From assembly GCA_946885665.1 (NCBI GenBank), contig CAMPGT010000221.1, positions 1-6,674 on the forward strand: 6,674 nt of DNA, read 5' to 3'. Numbering within the stretch: the first letter of the stretch is position 1; each line of letters begins with the position of its first letter. The notes beneath the pieces were generated by a model. The model was not told where the DNA came from and ran no database searches. It saw only the letters and a list, made by a program, of their open reading frames with translations. Below, in pieces: positions 5,473 through 6,674 of this stretch. The translations under genes and the position numbers were made by a program. This DNA is from an uncultured Chitinophagaceae bacterium (GTDB lineage: Bacteria; Bacteroidota; Bacteroidia; Chitinophagales; Chitinophagaceae).

Positions 5473-6522
5473 ATGAAGAAAATCGTTGTTACGGCTGCAT
5501 TGGCCGCCATCACGCTCCCGGCTATTTCGCAGCGGTATAATCGCGAAGAACCCATACAAACCCAATCGTTATCGAACAGCGACATCCGCGAGGTGTATGC
5601 CGAAACGTCGGGCGGCAACCTCCTGATCCAGGGCGTTAATGCAGGCGAAGCCCGCATAGAAGTGTATGTATGGCCAGGCAACGACCGCGACCGGAACCTG
5701 ACCAAAGAGGAGGTGGAGAAACGCTTGTCGGAAGAATATGACCTGACCATCACTATCGACAATCATAACCTAAAGGCCATAGCGAAAAGAAAACCTTTGT
5801 CGTACAAACGGAGAAACTCGCTGGGCATATCGTTCAGGATGTATGTGCCAACCAATATTAATAGCGAACTGCGTACCAGCGGCGGCAATATTGTGTTGAA
5901 GAATCTCACCGGCGGCAAACAGCAGTTCACCACCAGCGGTGGAAATATTGCTGTCGACCATGTTAGCGGCAGCATCAGGGGAGCCACTTCCGGCGGCAAC
6001 ATTCACATCGCCCATTCGATGAAAGATATAGACATCAGCACAAGTGGCGGCAATATTGCTGCGGAAACCGTCGAGGGAAACATCAAGCTCCACACCTCGG
6101 GAGGAAATATTTCCCTGGAAGATCTTAAGGGAACCATTGATGCCGGTACCAGTGGCGGCTCCATCGCAGCGAAAAATATTGATGGAAGCCTGCGTGCCGT
6201 TTCTTCCGGCGGCAATTTGTCGCTTACCGGGTTAAGTTGCAGTCTCGACGCTTCAACCAGCGGCGGCAACATGGATGTGGCCGTGTTAAAACTGGTGGAA
6301 CATCTCACGCTTAACAACTCCGGTGGGAACACCGTATTGAAACTTCCCGCGAATGCCGCAGTTGATTTGCAACTGCGTGCGCGGAAGGTGAAAGCCGGAT
6401 CGATGACCGGATTTAATGGAACCATCGATGAAAAACACATTGAAGGCACGCTGAATGGCGGCGGCATACCTGTGAAGGTGGACGGGGGCAATGGCAGCGT
6501 GGCCGTTGAGTTTAACCAGTAA
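5473..6522 (+). CDS. DUF4097 family secreted beta-strand-repeat protein
   Basis: This is a 349-residue protein. MKKIVVTAALAAITLPAIS (residues 1-19) is a Sec signal peptide with likely cleavage near S19-Q20; no lipobox Cys follows, so the mature protein should be periplasmic or exported. After a non-repetitive part (about 20-135), [T/S]SGGN[I/L]-type motifs recur about every 18 residues. Ten clear copies are present, counting one isolated copy near residue 36, and the last turns (about 325-345) degrade to GGG and GGNG. Such spacing fits a beta-solenoid with one turn per repeat, as in the DUF4097/putative adhesin family. The family's molecular role is not established; members are often found near envelope-stress or sigma/anti-sigma genes, which are not seen here. 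ATG 5473 gives the cleanest signal peptide. ATG 5467 (MVMKK) is equally possible, while GTG 5425 would add a poor, non-hydrophobic extension. It is divergent from xseA. Confidence 0.9.
   Translation: MKKIVVTAALAAITLPAISQRYNREEPIQTQSLSNSDIREVYAETSGGNLLIQGVNAGEARIEVYVWPGNDRDRNLTKEEVEKRLSEEYDLTITIDNHNLKAIAKRKPLSYKRRNSLGISFRMYVPTNINSELRTSGGNIVLKNLTGGKQQFTTSGGNIAVDHVSGSIRGATSGGNIHIAHSMKDIDISTSGGNIAAETVEGNIKLHTSGGNISLEDLKGTIDAGTSGGSIAAKNIDGSLRAVSSGGNLSLTGLSCSLDASTSGGNMDVAVLKLVEHLTLNNSGGNTVLKLPANAAVDLQLRARKVKAGSMTGFNGTIDEKHIEGTLNGGGIPVKVDGGNGSVAVEFNQ
5869..6270 (+). repeat. In-frame ~54-bp tandem repeats encoding SGGN turns
   Basis: Within the DUF4097 gene a core encoding Thr/Ser-Ser-Gly-Gly-Asn recurs about every 54 bp, eight consecutive times, with one spacing of 57 bp. 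DNA identity between copies is modest: serine and glycine codons vary (AGCGGCGGC, AGCGGTGGA, TCCGGCGGC, AGTGGCGGC, TCGGGAGGA). The repeats are therefore old and kept by protein selection rather than recently duplicated. One unit carries Ser in place of Asn (SGGS). Confidence 0.8.
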
Positions 6523-6541
6523 CACTCTATTCTTTTCAATG

Positions 6542-6573
6542 AAAAAAATACGGCCCGCTACTTCGCCTTTTTT
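6542..6573. terminator. Possible bidirectional terminator between convergent genes
   Basis: A run of seven A (6542-6548) and GGC (6552-6554) can pair with GCC (6565-6567) and six T (6568-6573), leaving a 3-nt bulge (TAC) and a 10-nt loop. The shape works on either strand and sits between two converging genes, where such terminators are common. The GC part of the stem is only 3 bp, so this is weak. Confidence 0.4.
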
Positions 6574-6588
6574 AATTGAGGGAGCTCA

Positions 6589-6674
6589 TCATGCATCCGG
6601 AATTTCGGGCTCAACCAGCCTGGTTAGTTTGTCAAGCGATTCCTGCCAGCCTAAATAACACATCTCGGCAGGTA
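6589..6674 (-). CDS. C-terminal end of a probable SRPBCC/AHSA1-type protein (partial)
   Basis: The last 27 codons of a minus-strand gene enter from the right edge. They end MCYLGWQESLDKLTRLVEPE, then IPDA and two tandem TGA stops (6591-6589 and 6588-6586). The GWxESLxxLxxLVE pattern matches the C-terminal helix of AHSA1/START-like SRPBCC proteins, small single-domain proteins with a hydrophobic ligand pocket. Only this helix is visible, so the family call is tentative and no substrate can be named. It converges on the DUF4097 gene, leaving 66 bp between the stop codons. Confidence 0.7.
   Translation of the reverse strand, partial: PAEMCYLGWQESLDKLTRLVEPEIPDA

Noticed and set aside
6003..6539. 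Long minus-strand open frame opposite the DUF4097 gene
   Set aside because: It is a shadow of the repeat-coding strand: its Pro/Leu-rich PPEV/PPLV repeats are the complement of the SGGN codons. It has no start context or family resemblance.

Overview
The window looks like chromosomal DNA of a Bacteroidota bacterium, probably Chitinophagaceae or a relative. This rests on protein style (an XseA with a GIGH...NESIAD core, a DUF4097 SGGN-repeat protein, a lipoprotein SodC), a TAnnTTTG-type promoter candidate, and weak or A-rich ribosome binding sites at most starts. No IS element, integrase, phage gene, CRISPR array, tRNA or rRNA is visible. The placement is inference; no database was searched.

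Layout from left to right. (1) Positions 1-540, minus strand: the N-terminal 180 residues of a DUF2157-like multi-pass membrane protein that runs off the left edge. (2) 561-597: a strong intrinsic terminator on the minus strand, closing the next gene. (3) 620-1213, minus: a Cu/Zn superoxide dismutase lipoprotein with all metal ligands present. (4) 1353-1649, minus: a small Lys/Ala-tailed protein of unknown function. (5) 1678-2286, plus: a Qnr-like pentapeptide-repeat protein, divergent from the Lys/Ala gene across only 28 bp. (6) 2307-5250, minus: a compact four-gene cluster transcribed in the order xseA, xseB, a 4-TM membrane protein, a class I SAM methyltransferase. (7) 5473-6522, plus: a secreted DUF4097 beta-strand-repeat protein, divergent from xseA across 222 bp. 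(8) 6589-6674, minus: the last 27 codons of a probable SRPBCC/AHSA1-type protein that runs off the right edge.

How the genes relate: XseA and XseB form exodeoxyribonuclease VII. The membrane protein and methyltransferase follow closely enough to share that transcript, but no functional link is evident. SodC, DUF2157 and DUF4097 are envelope proteins, each apparently its own unit. The pentapeptide protein could mimic DNA and protect gyrase as Qnr proteins do, but that is inferred only from its fold pattern.

The region reads mostly as ordinary housekeeping and envelope genes. I found no convincing new multi-gene system. The points most worth a second look are the pentapeptide solenoid with its cysteine ladder and two-residue register shift, the Lys/Ala-tailed small protein beside it, and the Asn at a usually Asp catalytic position in XseA.
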